In this document: positions 45,491 to 58,270 of the stretch, one piece after another
How the letters are laid out: each line of letters opens with the position of its first letter
Position numbering within the stretch: the stretch's first letter is position 1
DNA from: Notamacropus eugenii
Taxonomy: Eukaryota; Chordata; Mammalia; Diprotodontia; Macropodidae
Direction: 5' to 3'
Length of the DNA stretch: 64,000 nt
Assembly (NCBI RefSeq): GCF_028372415.1
Contig: NC_092877.1
Coordinates: forward strand, 388,566,342 to 388,630,341
Translations under genes and position numbers: made by a program
The notes under the pieces: generated by a model
What the model was told of the DNA's origin: nothing
The model's input: only the letters and a program-made list of their open reading frames with translations
Databases searched by the model: none

Positions 45491-46222
45491 TTTTTTTTTT
45501 AGTTTTTCAACATTCACTTCCATAAGATTATGAGTTCCAAATTTTGTCCCCATCTCTCCCCTCCCATCCCCCCAAGATGGTGTGTAATATGTAAAGAAGA
45601 ATTACAACCAGTGGAAGAAACCACAAGAAAGAAGAAGCAAGCAAAAAAAGAGAGCAAATAAGATGCTTTGATCAGTGTTCAGAAACCACAGTTCTTTCTC
45701 TGGGCATCGATGGCACTTTTCATCATGAGTCTTTTGGAATTATCTTAGATGTCTCATTGCTGAGAAGAGCCAAGTCCTCACACACTGTGGCTGTCACTGT
45801 TACAATGTTGCTGTTACTGTTACAGTGTTGCTGTTACAGTGTGCAGTGTTGCTGTTACTGTTACAATGTTGCTGTTACTGTTACAGTGTTGCTGTTACTG
45901 TGTGCAGCGTTCTCCTGGTTCTGCTCACTTCACTCAGCATCGGTTCATCTAAGTCTTTCCAGGTTTTTCTGAAGTTCACCTGCTCATCATTTCTTACAGC
46001 ACAATAGTACTCCATTACGTTCATATACCACAGCTTGTTCAGCCATTCCCGAATGGATGGGCATCCCCTCAATTTCAAGTTCTTGACCGCCACAAAAAGA
46101 GCTACTATCAATATTTTTGTACATGTGGGTTCTTTTCTCATAAGAATCATCTCTTTCTTATACAGCCCTAGAAGTAGTATTGCTGAGTCAAAGGATATGC
46201 ACATTTTTATAGTCCTTTGGGC
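45491..46222 (-). mobile_element. L1 3' end, antisense, with perfect target-site duplication
   Basis: On the + strand it starts with a poly(T) run and agtttttcaacattcacttc and ends at tatagtcctttgggc. Both flanks carry atttgaacatcttttttt (45473 and 46223), an 18-base perfect duplication. The host is an older CORE-SINE/L2-like sequence that resumes with gcagataagtgacttgtcc. Confidence 0.88.
45788..45908 (+). repeat. 20-bp tandem repeat inside the L1 copy
   Basis: About six copies of gttgctgttactgttacaat-like units. The L1 copy at 62 kb has one unit at this place, so the array arose by local expansion. Confidence 0.85.
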
Positions 46223-46589
46223 ATTTGAACATCTTTTTTTTGCAGATAAGTGACTTGTCCAAGGTCACACAGCATGTCTAGAGCCTGAATCTCCTGACTT
46301 CTATGTCTTTTGACATTCTCCAGCCCATACAGTCAATCCAAGAACAAAGTTATTCCAAAGGATTGTCTGATGGCAGCAGGGCCTCATCTTCTGGGTAGGA
46401 GAATGTGACTCACTCAGGGAAAGGAGAGGAGGAGAACTCCTCCTGCACCTCTGTAGGAGCAATCATATGGTTCCTATCTCCCAAGGCAACCAGGACTGGT
46501 TCTAGGAGATTTGGGGCCAGAATGTGGCTTCCTCTCATTCTTACCACTGGGCCAAGCAGATCAAGACACTGCTGTTTCCCATGATAGCC

Positions 46590-47470
46590 CTCAAAATCTG
46601 AAAACAGCCAGCCTGTCCTTTACCAGGCTCAGTACCCCAAGTCTCTCCCATGGATCTTGTGGAGTATCTCTCCAGTCCTCCCCATCCTCTGGCCTGCTCC
46701 CCAAACAGGGCACCTAGAACTGAGCTCAGTGCTCTGGAGAAGGCAGTATGGCCACCTCCCTCACTGTGGACACTAGGCTCGCACCAAGTGTATCCTTGCT
46801 TTCCAGATCACAGAGAACCCTAATCCACCAGCAGCCTTTTTTTCAGACTATTATTGGGTGACAGCCCTTCCATCTTGCATTTGTGACATTAAGTTTTTGG
46901 AGACAGAATCATAGATTTTAGGGTAGGAAGGAAACTCAGTAGCCACCTGGTCCAATCCATGCCTGACAGAGTCCTCTCAATAGCACACCTCACAATCCTG
47001 GTCATCTGGTCTTTAGGTCTTTCCTTGAGTGCCCTTCAGTGAGCTCCTCTGAGGCTCAAACCCATCCCACTGTGGGGCAGTTGTCATCAACAGGCAGTTA
47101 AGGCAGCCTCTTTGCAGCCCCCCTCCCCTCACTGCTCAAGGTTCCACCCAGTTGGGCCAAGGTCCCTTCTCCACAGAATGGCCCATCAGAAGCTATTATG
47201 GCCCCTGAATCTTCTCTTGCCTTGGGTATTTATTCTCAATAAAAAGTTCATCATTTGATTCCAGCATGCATTCTAGTCTGTCAGGATATTTCTGGATCTT
47301 GACTCAGCCAACCTTCTCACTATGCCTGCCTCCCAGATCTCTGTTGTCTACACAGATGATAGTCATGCCATCTGTAGCATTAACCAAGTCATTGATAAAA
47401 ATGTTGCACAGCACAGGGCCAAAGGAGGGCCCCAGGGTATCTGCCTGCTCTTTTCCAAGGATGAGGTAGG
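46590..47470 (-). mobile_element. L3/CR1-like LINE fragments, antisense
   Basis: The + strand reads reverse-complement CR1/L3 phrases such as cctagaactgagctcagtgc and aaccaagtcattgataaaaa. The minus strand gives a decayed RT motif PSFGPVLCNIFINDL. A boundary near 46900 suggests two pieces. Confidence 0.65.
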
Positions 47471-48399
47471 GTTCAGGTGGTCTCTGAGGCCCCTGAAGCT
47501 CTGGCCTTGTGTGCCCGGAGCTCCATGGTCTGTGGGCTTGTGAGCATTCAGAGCTGTCCAGCAGAGAGAGAGGTCTGGGGAGGGGATCTACTCCAAACAA
47601 GCAGAAATACTCCCTTGAAAGGCAATGTGGGTTCTTTGGCCTGCTGGAGCCCTGGAGCAAGGCTTCCCTTCGGATCTCTAAGGTGCTCTGTGGTTCGTAG
47701 GGCCCATGAGGAATAGAGCTTTTCAGTTTCCAATAAACTTCATAGATATGTTCTCACTGGCTATGTCAGTAGCATGAGGTAGACAGTGCAGGCAGGGTTG
47801 TGCATCATCTCTGGAGGCCGGTGGGTGCTGGGAGACATTGGGTCATTTGCCACAGCCCCCACCTAGGAGAGGACTAAGTGAGAACCCAACATGGAATTGG
47901 TTTTCTGCTTTCCAGTCCATGGCAGTTACTACCTTCCCACATTGCTGGTTGGAAGGAAGCTTCCATTGGAAGGAAGCTTCCTTAGGAAGCTGCTGGGAAT
48001 GACTCAGGCTTGGGTGTGATGGGGCCAGCTGGTTTATTCTGCTTTGTGAGGGCTTACAGAACTCATATTGTTACTACTACGTGTGCTCAGTGGTTGCTGC
48101 ACCCAGTTGTTCCTCCCACATCAGAGATGGAAGGTAACATTTCCAGTGGCACCCAAATGCTGCCAAAATCAATCTTGGGGAAAGGAGAGGATGCTTCCTA
48201 GGCGGGGATGGAACCATGATGGTGGTCTGGTATCTCATCTGCCAAGGAATGTTGTCCTTGGCCTGGAGAGAACTGGGTGAGAATGACCACTGGGTAGTTA
48301 CATCTGAAGCTGAGTAAAGGGATGGGAGGAGAGCACTCAGCCGCCTTGAAAAAACTGACAATCTAGATGGCTGAGCCCTCGCTGGGGGTCACTTTTGAA

Positions 48400-49585
48400 A
48401 GCCTGTGGTGCCCAGGAGAGAGGCCAGAGCACAGGCAGGTGGGGCACAAATGTTTCAATTTTCAAAAAAAGGGAGGAGGATGGAATTTGTAAGCCATCAG
48501 CCAGTCAGTTTGACTTTGAAAGTTCTAGGATGCAGTTTAAAAGGAGTAGTTCATGATCATCTGGAAAAGAAAAGGAAAGTTACCAAGGGTGCTGGAATGG
48601 CTCACCATGGATACATTGTTCTTAAAGAATGTTACATCTTTATTTTACTGGATCACTAGACTGGTACGTCAGGAAATCACTATAGCCAGATGGCATTTCC
48701 ATAGATTTTTAACAAAGTCCTTGAAAACCGCTGACAGGGCAATGTTATGGAAGTGATGGAGAAATGTGCCAAGGTGGGGAGAAAACTGAGTGTCCCAGGA
48801 ACTGGTTGAGTGTTCAAACTCATGTAGTTATAGTGATTGTTAATGGCTCAACGTCAGTTTGGTATGGGGTCTCCAACGGAGTGCCCCAGAAATATGTGTC
48901 TAAGTCTAGGCTGCTTAACATTTTTATCAACAACTTGGTTCAAGGCATTAGTGCTCTACTTGTTTGTTGATGACAAGAAGCCAGAACACACTGGGCCATG
49001 GAGTGAGGGCTTTCAAAGACCTCGACAGATCAGAACACTGGGCTTAGTCTAATGAAATGGTATTTAATAGGGACAAATGCCAGCTTCCCAAATACAAGAT
49101 GGTGGCCAATGACTTGAGGCAGATCCTATGAAAACTCTCTTGGGGCTTGAATGGATTACTGCCTGAGGATGAGCTCACAGTGGGCTGGGGTAACTTTTTT
49201 GACTGAATTGGGAGAGCCACATTACATTCAGGGCCAGGCTTGTGACAGTCCCTCTGTGTAGAAAGGATACTGACAAACTAGTGCCTGGAAGAGACAGCCA
49301 GAATGGGAAAGAGCCTGGAGACCAAGAAGTAGGAGGATCAGTTGAGGAAAGTGGGAGAAGAGAAGTAGAGGATGGGAGAAGGTGAGGAGAGAAATGTTGT
49401 CTTGATATTTGAAGGGTTTTCATGTAGAGGAAGCATCAGGTTTATTTTTCCCATACATGGGGGTAGAACCAGGTGCAACGAGTGTGAATTATGGAAGAGG
49501 CAGCTTGAGGCTGGATGTCAGGAAAACTTCCCCTCTGAGGGAGCTCTCCCAAAGCTGAAGGGGGTGCCCAGGAGGTGGCAGGTTG
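48400..49585 (+). mobile_element. L3/CR1-like LINE, 1.2 kb including decayed RT domain
   Basis: Forward-strand text follows CR1/L3 ORF2: agtgattgttaatggctcaa, ggagtgccccagaaatatgt, gcttaacatttttatcaaca and tttgttgatgacaagaag (an FVDD-type active-site remnant). It then passes to aatggtatttaatagggaca and the 3' region aggctggatgtcaggaaaac. Many stops and shifts; no intact ORF. Confidence 0.8.
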
Positions 49586-49589
49586 CAAA

Positions 49590-49720
49590 TCAATCAACTG
49601 ACCACCATTTATTAGTCATCTGCTATGTGCCAGGCGGCATGCTGCATATGGAGATACAAAGACATGCCAGATGCCCACTCTTCCCAGATGAGTCAGATTG
49701 GATACCCCCAAGGGCCCTGC
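49590..49720 (-). mobile_element. LINE-2 3' tail fragment, antisense
   Basis: caccatttattagtcatctg and ctatgtgccaggcggcatgc are reverse-complement L2 end phrases. Confidence 0.6.
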
Positions 49721-50639
49721 CAGCTCTGGATAACTGGGCTTCTGTGAGTCAAAGAACTCCAGGCTTAGAGGCCCTGAATGGAGCCTTTCAGGAACAACTG
49801 AACTGGGCAGAGCTCCTCTCTGGTTGTGCCCAGTGTCTTTCTGTGATGTCCTCTACCACCATCTCCCCCGAAGTCAGTCAGTCCCTTTCTAAAGTTTCAG
49901 TGTCTTTAGTTTTGTCCATCTCTCTGTCTGTTCATTCATTCATTCATTCATTCATGAAACTCTTTGAGCTGCCTGAGGACAGCCAGGTTCCTCCCCCTGA
50001 ATGTGGCTCAGTGGGGAAGGCTGGAGGGAGCAGTTCCTGCCTCTCCTCTTAGCACAGGGGCAGGGGGTGGGGGAGGGGACATGCATATGGAAGATTTGGA
50101 TAATTTTAGTCATATGTGGCTTTCAAGAGTCAGCCCAGTGGCACCAGGATATGGAGCTGAGAACATCGGAGTTCAGGTATTTTTCCTTTGTAGGCTGTTA
50201 CTGGACTATCACGCTTGTTGGTTGGCTGACTAAGGGTGGGGTGGTGGTGGTGCTGAGCCCCCTTCTGATGACTCCAGCTCAGGTGCACCCCTGGGCAGCT
50301 CTGAGCTCACTAGCTAACCCTTATGTCAGGTAGTCTTGAATCCCTGTGCCCATCTCCCCTGTTAATGGACACTGAGCTATTTGCCTCTAGCAGTGGAGAT
50401 GGGCAGGGCTTGTGAAGTGGCCATGGGGTGGGTGCTAAGCCCACAGCCAGGACATAGGGTCAGTCTGTGGGTAGTATTGGAGGCAGGTGGAGGAAAAAGA
50501 ACATTTCTGCTCCCCTCAGTAAGCTCATCCTTGCTCCCCAAATCCTTATTTTTGTTGAGGGAACCTTGGTACCATCCCCCTTGTATCCCTCTCCAAGCCA
50601 TCCTGGAGTCCTCTCTCCAAGACCCTGACTTGGCACATA

Positions 50640-51300
50640 TATAGGCAGCTGCTGAGTCTGGTCAGTCTGACCTCCACGAACCTCTCACCTCCACTTTTCA
50701 TTCTCACAGCCACCTCTTAGTTCAGGTGACTTCTCATCTTATCTAAACTGCCCCACTGCAACTGCCTCCTAACCTCCCTTCTGGCTTCCACTCTCCCCTC
50801 CCCAATTATCTGTGGAGTTAATAACCCCAAACTTAGGGTGGACCACATCTCCACCCTACTCACAAACCCTGGGTCTCCCTGGTGCTTCTGGAATGCAATA
50901 CATGGGACTCACCTGGCCATTAAGAGTAGCCTCACCAGTCGAGCTCCAACCTCACTTTCAGAATTCTGTCACAGAGCTGACCACATCCCCTCCATTCCAC
51001 CCATACACTCTACTGCTAGTCCCTCTACTGGATAGGCCTTCCACCTTGGGCCTGTGTGTGGGCTTCCTCTCCTTCCTAGAAGGCTGTTCCCCTCAGTCTC
51101 CCCATTTTAGAGCTTCAGGTACCACCTCCCTCGTGAAGCCTCCCCTGATTGCTGCCCGCATTTCTCTGTGTTCCTCTCCACTGAAGTCAGCGTAGGTTCC
51201 TTTTGGCCTGGTGCATTCCTCCTGGAGAGTAAACTCTAGATTGCTCCCAGATTGCTTCCTGGGCAGGGCCTGGGGAATAGTAGGCACCTGACAAAGGCAC
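50640..51300 (+). mobile_element. LINE-2 fragment reaching the 3' end
   Basis: L2 sense text such as actgcctcctaacctccctt, accacctccctcgtgaagcc and gaatagtaggcacctgacaa. A CORE-SINE remnant follows at about 51315-51460. Confidence 0.7.
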
Positions 51301-51459
51301 TTTGAGTCCATTTGAATCAGAAGACTGTGATTGAGTCTCCCCTTATTAGCTCTTTGGTCCTGGGGAATCCATTCATTCCTCCGTGCCTCAGCTTCTTCGT
51401 CTATGAAGTGGGGCTAATGAGGCTGTTACTCCCCACCTCCCAGGAGTGCGAACATTGAA

Positions 51460-53000
51460 GAAGCCCTGGTGGTGGTAGGGAAGGTGATTGGAGCTTCCTA
51501 GTGGGTCAGAGGATCCAGCTTGCATCCTGGGGGTTCTGATTCAGGCAGCAGGAGCCAGAGTTGGGCTGGGTTAGAGACTCCTTGGACTGGGGCCAGGAAA
51601 GACAAGATCTGCTTTAGACACCAGAGTTTGAGGTGCCTCTGGGACATCCTAATGATGATGCGAAGCAGTGACTGAGACCTTTGGACTGGAGCTCTGAAGT
51701 GAGATTAGCCCCGGGTCCGTGGCTTTGACAATCAGGTGCACAGAGAGGCTGATGGCATCCGTGGCAGCCAATGAGATCGCCCAGACAGAAACTGTGTAGA
51801 GAAGGGAAAAAGAGCCTCAGGGGCCATGGACTCTCCCCAAGGGCTGGGACAGGGATGGGAACTAGTTCGCCTTTTCTCCTATATTTTGGTCCATTTCTTT
51901 TCCTTGATTTCTTGGAAATGTCCAAAACCTTGCCATCCATATGCATGAGAAGACCGGCAGCTGACAACTGCAGAAAGCAGCTCTTCTTCAGGCTGTGGGT
52001 TTATGTTCTCCACCTATCTGGCCTTGGGCAGTAAACTGAGGCAGGGCATGCACCTCCTCTCACAGCAGACAGACCAGAGTTTGGTCCAAGTTCAGCTGAC
52101 AAGTGTTTCTACATGGAAGCCTTGGTCATGGTGCCCCACCTCTCCATCTGCTGCACCTTCCTGCCCACCTTGAAGGGAGATGAAGTGCTCACACGGCAAT
52201 CCTGGGGAGAGACAAGATGGCCTAAACTAGGGGGTGACCATGAAGGTGGAGAGAGGCCATGTAGCAGGGTCCCTGATTGGCTGGAGGAGAGAGCATGCTT
52301 GGGGAAGCAGCTTTGCTAGCCCAGGAAAAGGCTAGCAAAAGGCAGTGGTCCAAAGTGCCTTCTTCCCTCAGGTTGTCTCCCCTGTCACCTCGTCTGAGTC
52401 CCTCCAATGGACAGAGAAGTAAAGTAGCTTGCTCAAAGTCACACAGTTGAATGGGGTAAACCCAGCACCTGCTGTGTCCTAGCCCTGGGAATTATCTGGG
52501 AGACCATATTTCCCCTGATAATAACCCACTGCCTCTGGGTGTCAGTGTCTTGTCAAGATACCCACTTTGTAATGGTAGATAGAAACCATGGGGAGAAATA
52601 ATGAAAAGCAGTATTTCTCAGAATCTCAGACTCTCAGAGAAGACAGGGCCTCAGGATCATCTTTGTCCCCCAGGACAGCACAAGAATTGCATAGAAGATC
52701 CTCAGAAAGTGGCTGTCTGCTGTCTGCTTTGAAGGGGCTTGGGGGTAGCCTCAGGCTTCCAAGGCAGCCCCTTTCCCCACTCCACTTAGTCCTCTGCCAT
52801 TTTGGTAGTAACTTTAAAATGTATGACCTTGATATTTATCAACAAACGTGAACATTTCCATATCCAAAGAAGGATGGAGAAAGGATCTCCACTGTGGACA
52901 TCTGAGGTTTTTCCTTAAGTATAGCATAACATATATAAGCGTGCTACAAGCCTTAAGATCATTCCATGTAAAAGGGGGGCAAGGTGTTACCATCTGACCT
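51460..53000. other. PITPNM3 intron 2 stretch without recognised features
   Basis: Only a short CORE-SINE scrap near 52420-52450 is visible (gcttgctcaaagtcacacag). Confidence 0.45.
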
Positions 53001-54400
53001 CCCCTATTTCTCAGTCAAACTCCTTGGAAAAGTGACCTCTATTCAATGGCGCCTCTTCTCCTTCCCTAATTCTTTCCTCAGGACTTCTTCCTGGCAGATA
53101 GTAGGTGCCTAATACATGTTTATCAACTGACTGACGGACTCTTCTCTAACTCTGTACACTTAACTCTGTTGTCTGGCCTCTGACCTCACCACTGAGCCCA
53201 AGCCACTCTCCAAAGTCACCAATGAGCTATCAAACACCTTCTCTTCATCTTCATCCTTCTCAGCCAGTTGGCTTCAGTAGACACTTGACCTCTTCACCTC
53301 GAGGGGCTCTCATGATACTACTGTCTCCTGATTCTCCTCATCTCTGTTGTCATCTCTGTTGCTTCCTTTACTGACTTGTCTCTAGTGGCAGTGACCCAGC
53401 ATGGGTCCTGAGACCTCTTTTCTCCTCCCTCTAACCCCTGCCTTCTGGTGACCCCATCAGCTCCCATGGCTTCAGCCTGTATTGGCGGATATGCTCCCAC
53501 ATAGATATCTGGGTCCCCGGCTCTGGTTCCTTCCTTGAGCTTCAGACTATATCATGGCCAGTTGCCCATCAGACGTTTTAACCTGAATGTTCCAGAGATG
53601 ACATCTCAAACTCACCGTGTCACAGTTGGGTGCACTACCTTTCCCCAAACCTTTCTCCCTCATCTCTGGCAGGAATATCATCACACATCCTTCCAGCATT
53701 CCAGGGTTATGGCCTTGGCACCACTCTTGGTTCCTCATTCCCTGTGGCCACCAGATGATCAGTTACCAAGTCTTCCTGTTTCTGCCTTCAAGATCTCCCC
53801 CCGCTCCAGACCCTTCTCTCCTCTCACATTGTGGTCACCTCCTCAGTTCAGGTCCTGACTATTAGATATTGGCACTGACCTCCCGGCCTCAAGTCTTTCC
53901 TGCTTGGGTGCATTTCCTACGCGGCACAAATCTGACTGTGTAACTTTCGTCAGGGGCTCCCAATTACCCCTGGGAAGACACAGAAAATCTTCTGCTTAGA
54001 GGTTCTGAAGCCCTTCCCAGCCTGGCCCCTCCTGTGCAACCTCAGTGGGCATCATGCTCCTCCCACTCTCTGTGATCCAGCCAAAATGCCTGCTCCAGCT
54101 CCTGTCTTCATGCCTGGAATGTAGGCCTTCCTTACCCTGATCTCACATGGTCTCTGTTCTTTAAGACACAGCCCAGGCACAGCCTTGTGCTCAAGCCTTC
54201 CCTGGTCTCCTCCCTCAAAAGCTACCTTGCATTTTAGTGCTTGGTATGTATTTGTATTCATTCCCTTTGAGTTCATGCTGTAAACTCTGCCTGCCCCGTT
54301 TTGGAGAAGGGATCATTTTGTTCTTTGCATCCATGTCCTGGTGCTTAGAGTGCCTGGCTGGCATGCACTCAGTGGGTATTAAATGCTTGCTCATCGATTG
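53000..54400 (+). mobile_element. Longest LINE-2 copy in window (1.4 kb)
   Basis: Starts with cagtcaaactccttggaaaa and passes through ORF2 C-terminal text (gtcaccaatgagctatcaaa, gggtcctgagacctcttttc, gatgacatctcaaactcacc). It ends with the tail cagtgggtattaaatgcttg. A small internal rearrangement at 53080-53150 repeats a tail-like phrase. No intact ORF. Confidence 0.8.
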
Positions 54401-55089
54401 ACACACGCACTCCTTTACAATTCTGCTGTTGGTGCTTCTCCTGCGTCTGCTCCTTTCCCTCTGCATCAGTTCACATAAGCCTTCCCAGGACTCTCTGAAT
54501 CCCTCCCTTGGGCGTTCTTATAGCAGCAGTCCTATTCTTTGGGGCAGCTGTTCCTGCAGAGGATTTCCCTGCAGGCCAATCTAAATTCACCTCTTCACCC
54601 CTTCCACCCACTGCTGCCAATTCAGTCTTCAGAGGCCAAGGAGAGCCAACATCTCATCCATCTTCTCCATGACAACTGATCAGTTCCCCCTGAGCCTTCC
54701 TTCCCCAGGTAACATCTCCTGCTGCTTCAGTCAATCCCCACACCCCCAGGCACTGGCTATTCTCTCGCTCTTCTGTAGCTAAATATTTCATCCTGAAGCG
54801 AAGAATGCTGTAGCTCCATTCTGATGTGGGCAGAGGACAGCCAGATCCTCAGAGGAAGTGGCCTTGACCCCCTGCTCCAGTCCTACATGCTCACAATTCT
54901 CACACATTGGCTTCCAGTGTCTTGTCCTAGCTTCTCTGGGGCATTCATTCCTCTGACACGAGAATGCAGACTTGAGGTGTTTGGCGCATCCCTGGGCACA
55001 TCTGTCCTGGAAAGGCACAAGGTGGGAAGGTGGATTCAAGCCGGCTGAGAAGCTGGGCTCAAAGGTAGCCATGCCCACTTCTATGTCAC

Positions 55090-55600
55090 TTTAAAAGGAA
55101 GTCTGCAGTGGGGTGCCCCAGGGCTCTGGGCTGGGCCACCCTTGTTTACTTCCCCAAGGCTATCAGATGTTCATCGAGGCAGATTAGCTAACAGAGAGAC
55201 ACAGGTAAGAGTTAAGATCTGGTCAGGCCAGTACATTGGCCCAAAGTTATAAGAGAATACAGTGGAGAAAATGTTAAGTTTTTCCACTTGTATTCAAAAG
55301 ACCAATTTCCCAAGAATACGATGACAAGCATTGGCTCAATAGCGACCACGTAGAAATAGCTGGGATTTATCTGGATGTGAGCGCTATGTGAGCCAGCTAT
55401 GGAATCGTGGCTGAGAAGGCTAGGTTAAGCTTGGACTGTCTGTTGGGGGCAGAACCTCTGAGGAAAGAGAGGTGAGGGTCCCTCTGTCCTCTGCCATCTT
55501 CAGACCCCATTGGGAAGGCATCGTCAGTGTTGAGCACCACAGTGTGTCCAGAGAACAGCCTGGTTGGGGAAGAGCCTTACATTCATGCCATAGGAAGATC
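55090..55600 (+). mobile_element. L3/CR1-like LINE fragment
   Basis: gtggggtgccccagggctct (the GVPQGS-type RT motif) is followed by ttccacttgtattcaaaaga, typical of the L3 region after the RT. An antisense L2 tail (agcacctactatgttctagg) follows at 55610. Confidence 0.6.
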
Positions 55601-55694
55601 GATCAGTCAGCATTGATTAAGCACCTACTATGTTCTAGGTACTATGATAGGTGATGGAAATACAAAGGCAAATTTGAAACAAAGTTTATATTCA

Positions 55695-55800
55695 AGTCAG
55701 TGTGTATGTGAATGTGAGTGCGTGAGTATGTGCATGTGTGCAAGTGTGTATATATGTTGTGAGTGAGCATGTGGGTGTGTGAGTGTGTGTGAGGGAGTAT
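55695..55800 (+). repeat. TG-rich microsatellite
   Basis: Interrupted TG and TGAG words, next to the antisense L2 tail. Confidence 0.85.
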
Positions 55801-56583
55801 ACACAAGGCAGTTTCATCGGGATGGGGGGTGGAGAGGTGGACTTAGTGACTGGGGAGTCAGTAAAGGCATCATTCGGAGCTTTAGCTGAGTGTTGGCGGA
55901 TAAGATGGGTATGAAAAGGTGAAAGCCCATCCACAGGCCTAGAGGCTCAGTCATGAGTGGGGGTGGGGGAGGGAGTGGCTAGGGGCCCCTGCTGCCTTCC
56001 CCTGGTAGAAAGGCAGCTCCCTGAGGGCAGGCAGGGGCCACCTCATTTTTGTCCTGTGCATACACTAGGTGCTGGGGAGAGCTTGCTTGTTGATTTCTTG
56101 GAGTGCAGGAGAACTCCAGCTCCCTCAGCTGTCAAGATCTCGGGGGCTCTCTCTTCTTAGGCAGTGACAGGGTGCTCAGTGATAACAGTCTGATGGGGAC
56201 CTCCTGTAAACTCAAGCCTACTTCTCCCAGAGTTTAGGTGTTCTCTGTTGGTGGTTCCAGCTTGAGAGACTCTGCTGCCCTCATTAGGGTCACTGCAATC
56301 AATGGCTGCCTCGAAGCCCCTGTGGCTTAACTGTGGTGACCAGGACAACTCTGCTAGTCGAGTCTGACTTTACATTACCTTAGGGGGCTGCCTAGAGAGA
56401 GGAGCCCTGGAAATGCCATTGGGTAGGAAGCAGGTTGCCTTCTCCGCTAAGCCTCAGAGCACCCAACTTCTGGGGGAATCCGTTTGAGAGCCTTGAAGAG
56501 ACTGGAGTATTCACAGATGCTCCTTGGTTTCGCTTCCATTGACATCGTCTGTATTTGGGTGGGATACAGTGGAATCTGGGGAG

Positions 56584-56632
56584 TTTGTGTGTGTGTGTGT
56601 GTGTGTCCGTGCGTGAGTGTATGTGTGTCCGT
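56584..56632 (+). repeat. (TG)n microsatellite
   Basis: gtgtgtgtgtgtgtgtgtg core with minor interruptions. Confidence 0.9.
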
Positions 56633-57671
56633 GTCCCCTCCAGACAGAGGAGCAAGGGTCCACCTCTTGGAATACCAGGCCCCCTGGGCTAAGGGATGCC
56701 CACTCCCAGCAGGGCAGTGACCTCGTAGGGGATTGTCCTGATTGGGAATGACCTGACTTTGCAGAACTTGTTGCTGTGAGGACAAAGGGACCCTAAATGC
56801 ACCAACCCTTGCCCTTCTCCAGGAAGCTCATGGCTCCTGGGGAGCCTTTTCAACCTGCCAGGGTTGTAGGGAAGTAGAGGGGCATCTGTATCAGGTTAGT
56901 GCGTTGTGTTGGTCTGAATGATGTGTCTGATGCTGGAAGGGGCAGCTTCATTTGTGGGTCTGGGGTGAGAGCTCTGCACCCAGACCTGCCCCCTCGGCTG
57001 GACTCCAGTCATCCCTGCTGCCCTGGGGAGAAGGGGAAGGGGAAGGTGTCCAAGAACTGACCCTTCTTCCAGGCTAGGAGCCGTGCACACCTATGTCAGG
57101 GAGGTCTGTGTATGTGGTGTGCCTACAAAGAGTCAGGGGAGATCTCGAGGTGACTTCATGGAGGAACTGGCTCTGAGCAGGGCACCAGAAGCCACCCTGG
57201 TGGGGGGCAGTCAGGACCCACATTTCAGTACAGGCCCCATCCCCAACTTCCTATATGACTTTGGGGAAATCTTCTTGCTTGTCTGGGTCTCAGGGTTCAC
57301 CTTTATAAAACCTAGGGGCAGGACTATCTGTCAGAAGAGAAGTGAACCTGACCCAGTGCAGACTGTGGAGATGAAGGGTAGGTGGCCCTGGGAGCCTGGA
57401 ACAGCTGGAGCTGCCTAGGGAATCCCTACTGCCTTCTTACCCTCCAGAGGGGGAGCATGACTGGGTGCTGAAGGAAGGAGGTCTGGCCCAAACCCTGCTT
57501 CTTCTGGGCCAGTTGGACCAGCCATGAGAGGGAACCAGAGCCAGATCCCTTTCTTAGGTCAGACCAGACCCATCAAGAGTTGGGTAACTGACTCAAGGCC
57601 TGCCAACTTAGGGATTTGGGATAAGTTCTCTTGGTCTACGGATCCACTGGGCACCTGAGCCTAAAGCAGGT

Positions 57672-57735
57672 AGTGTGTGTATATGTGTGTGTGTATGTAC
57701 ACATGTGTGCTATGTGTACGTATGTACATGTATGG
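57672..57735 (+). repeat. TG/TATG microsatellite
   Basis: TG, TATG and TACG words over about 60 bp. Confidence 0.85.
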
Positions 57736-58119
57736 GCTGCGCCTGGTGTATCTATCTCTTCCTCTCACTACATATCTTCTTACGTTTTTTGTCTTATGGA
57801 GAGTACTCTTGGTGTTATACCCATACCACAGATAGGAAAATTGAGGTACAGATATTTTTCCCCCCAGTGATTGCTTGAATGAGGCCTCTCAAGAGTGACC
57901 TTTCCTACAAGCTTCTTGAGATGAATGTAGAAAATTTAGGACAAGTGGGGACTGTGAATCTCCCTGCTAGGATGTCTAGCCCATCATCCTTGGTAATATT
58001 GGGAAATGTGTCTCTGGAACCATCTTCTTCCTCTCCCGCCAGGTCCTTTGCCCTTATTTGGTGCCTAGAGGTCAACTGGCCTGACGGGGAATCTGGCTGG
58101 CAGCCAGAGCTGGGACAAT

Positions 58120-58270
58120 CACAGATCTGGGAGTAGGAAGAGAGCTCAGTAGGCATCTGGTCCAATGCAGACCTCAAAGACATCCCCTCCTCCTCAGCCT
58201 GACAGCCTCTCCTTGGAGGCCCCCAGGGAAGGGGAGACCATTGCACAGTGGGATGGCTGTCAGGAGAGGG
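58120..58270 (-). mobile_element. Probable L3/CR1 3' fragment, antisense
   Basis: gtaggcatctggtccaatgc and gacagcctctccttggaggc match reverse-complement L3/CR1 3' text. Confidence 0.45.

Noticed and set aside
49372..50052. A 226-codon + strand frame.
   Set aside because: Its first part is L3/CR1 3' sequence and its middle an antisense L2 tail, so it is a chance run across repeats.
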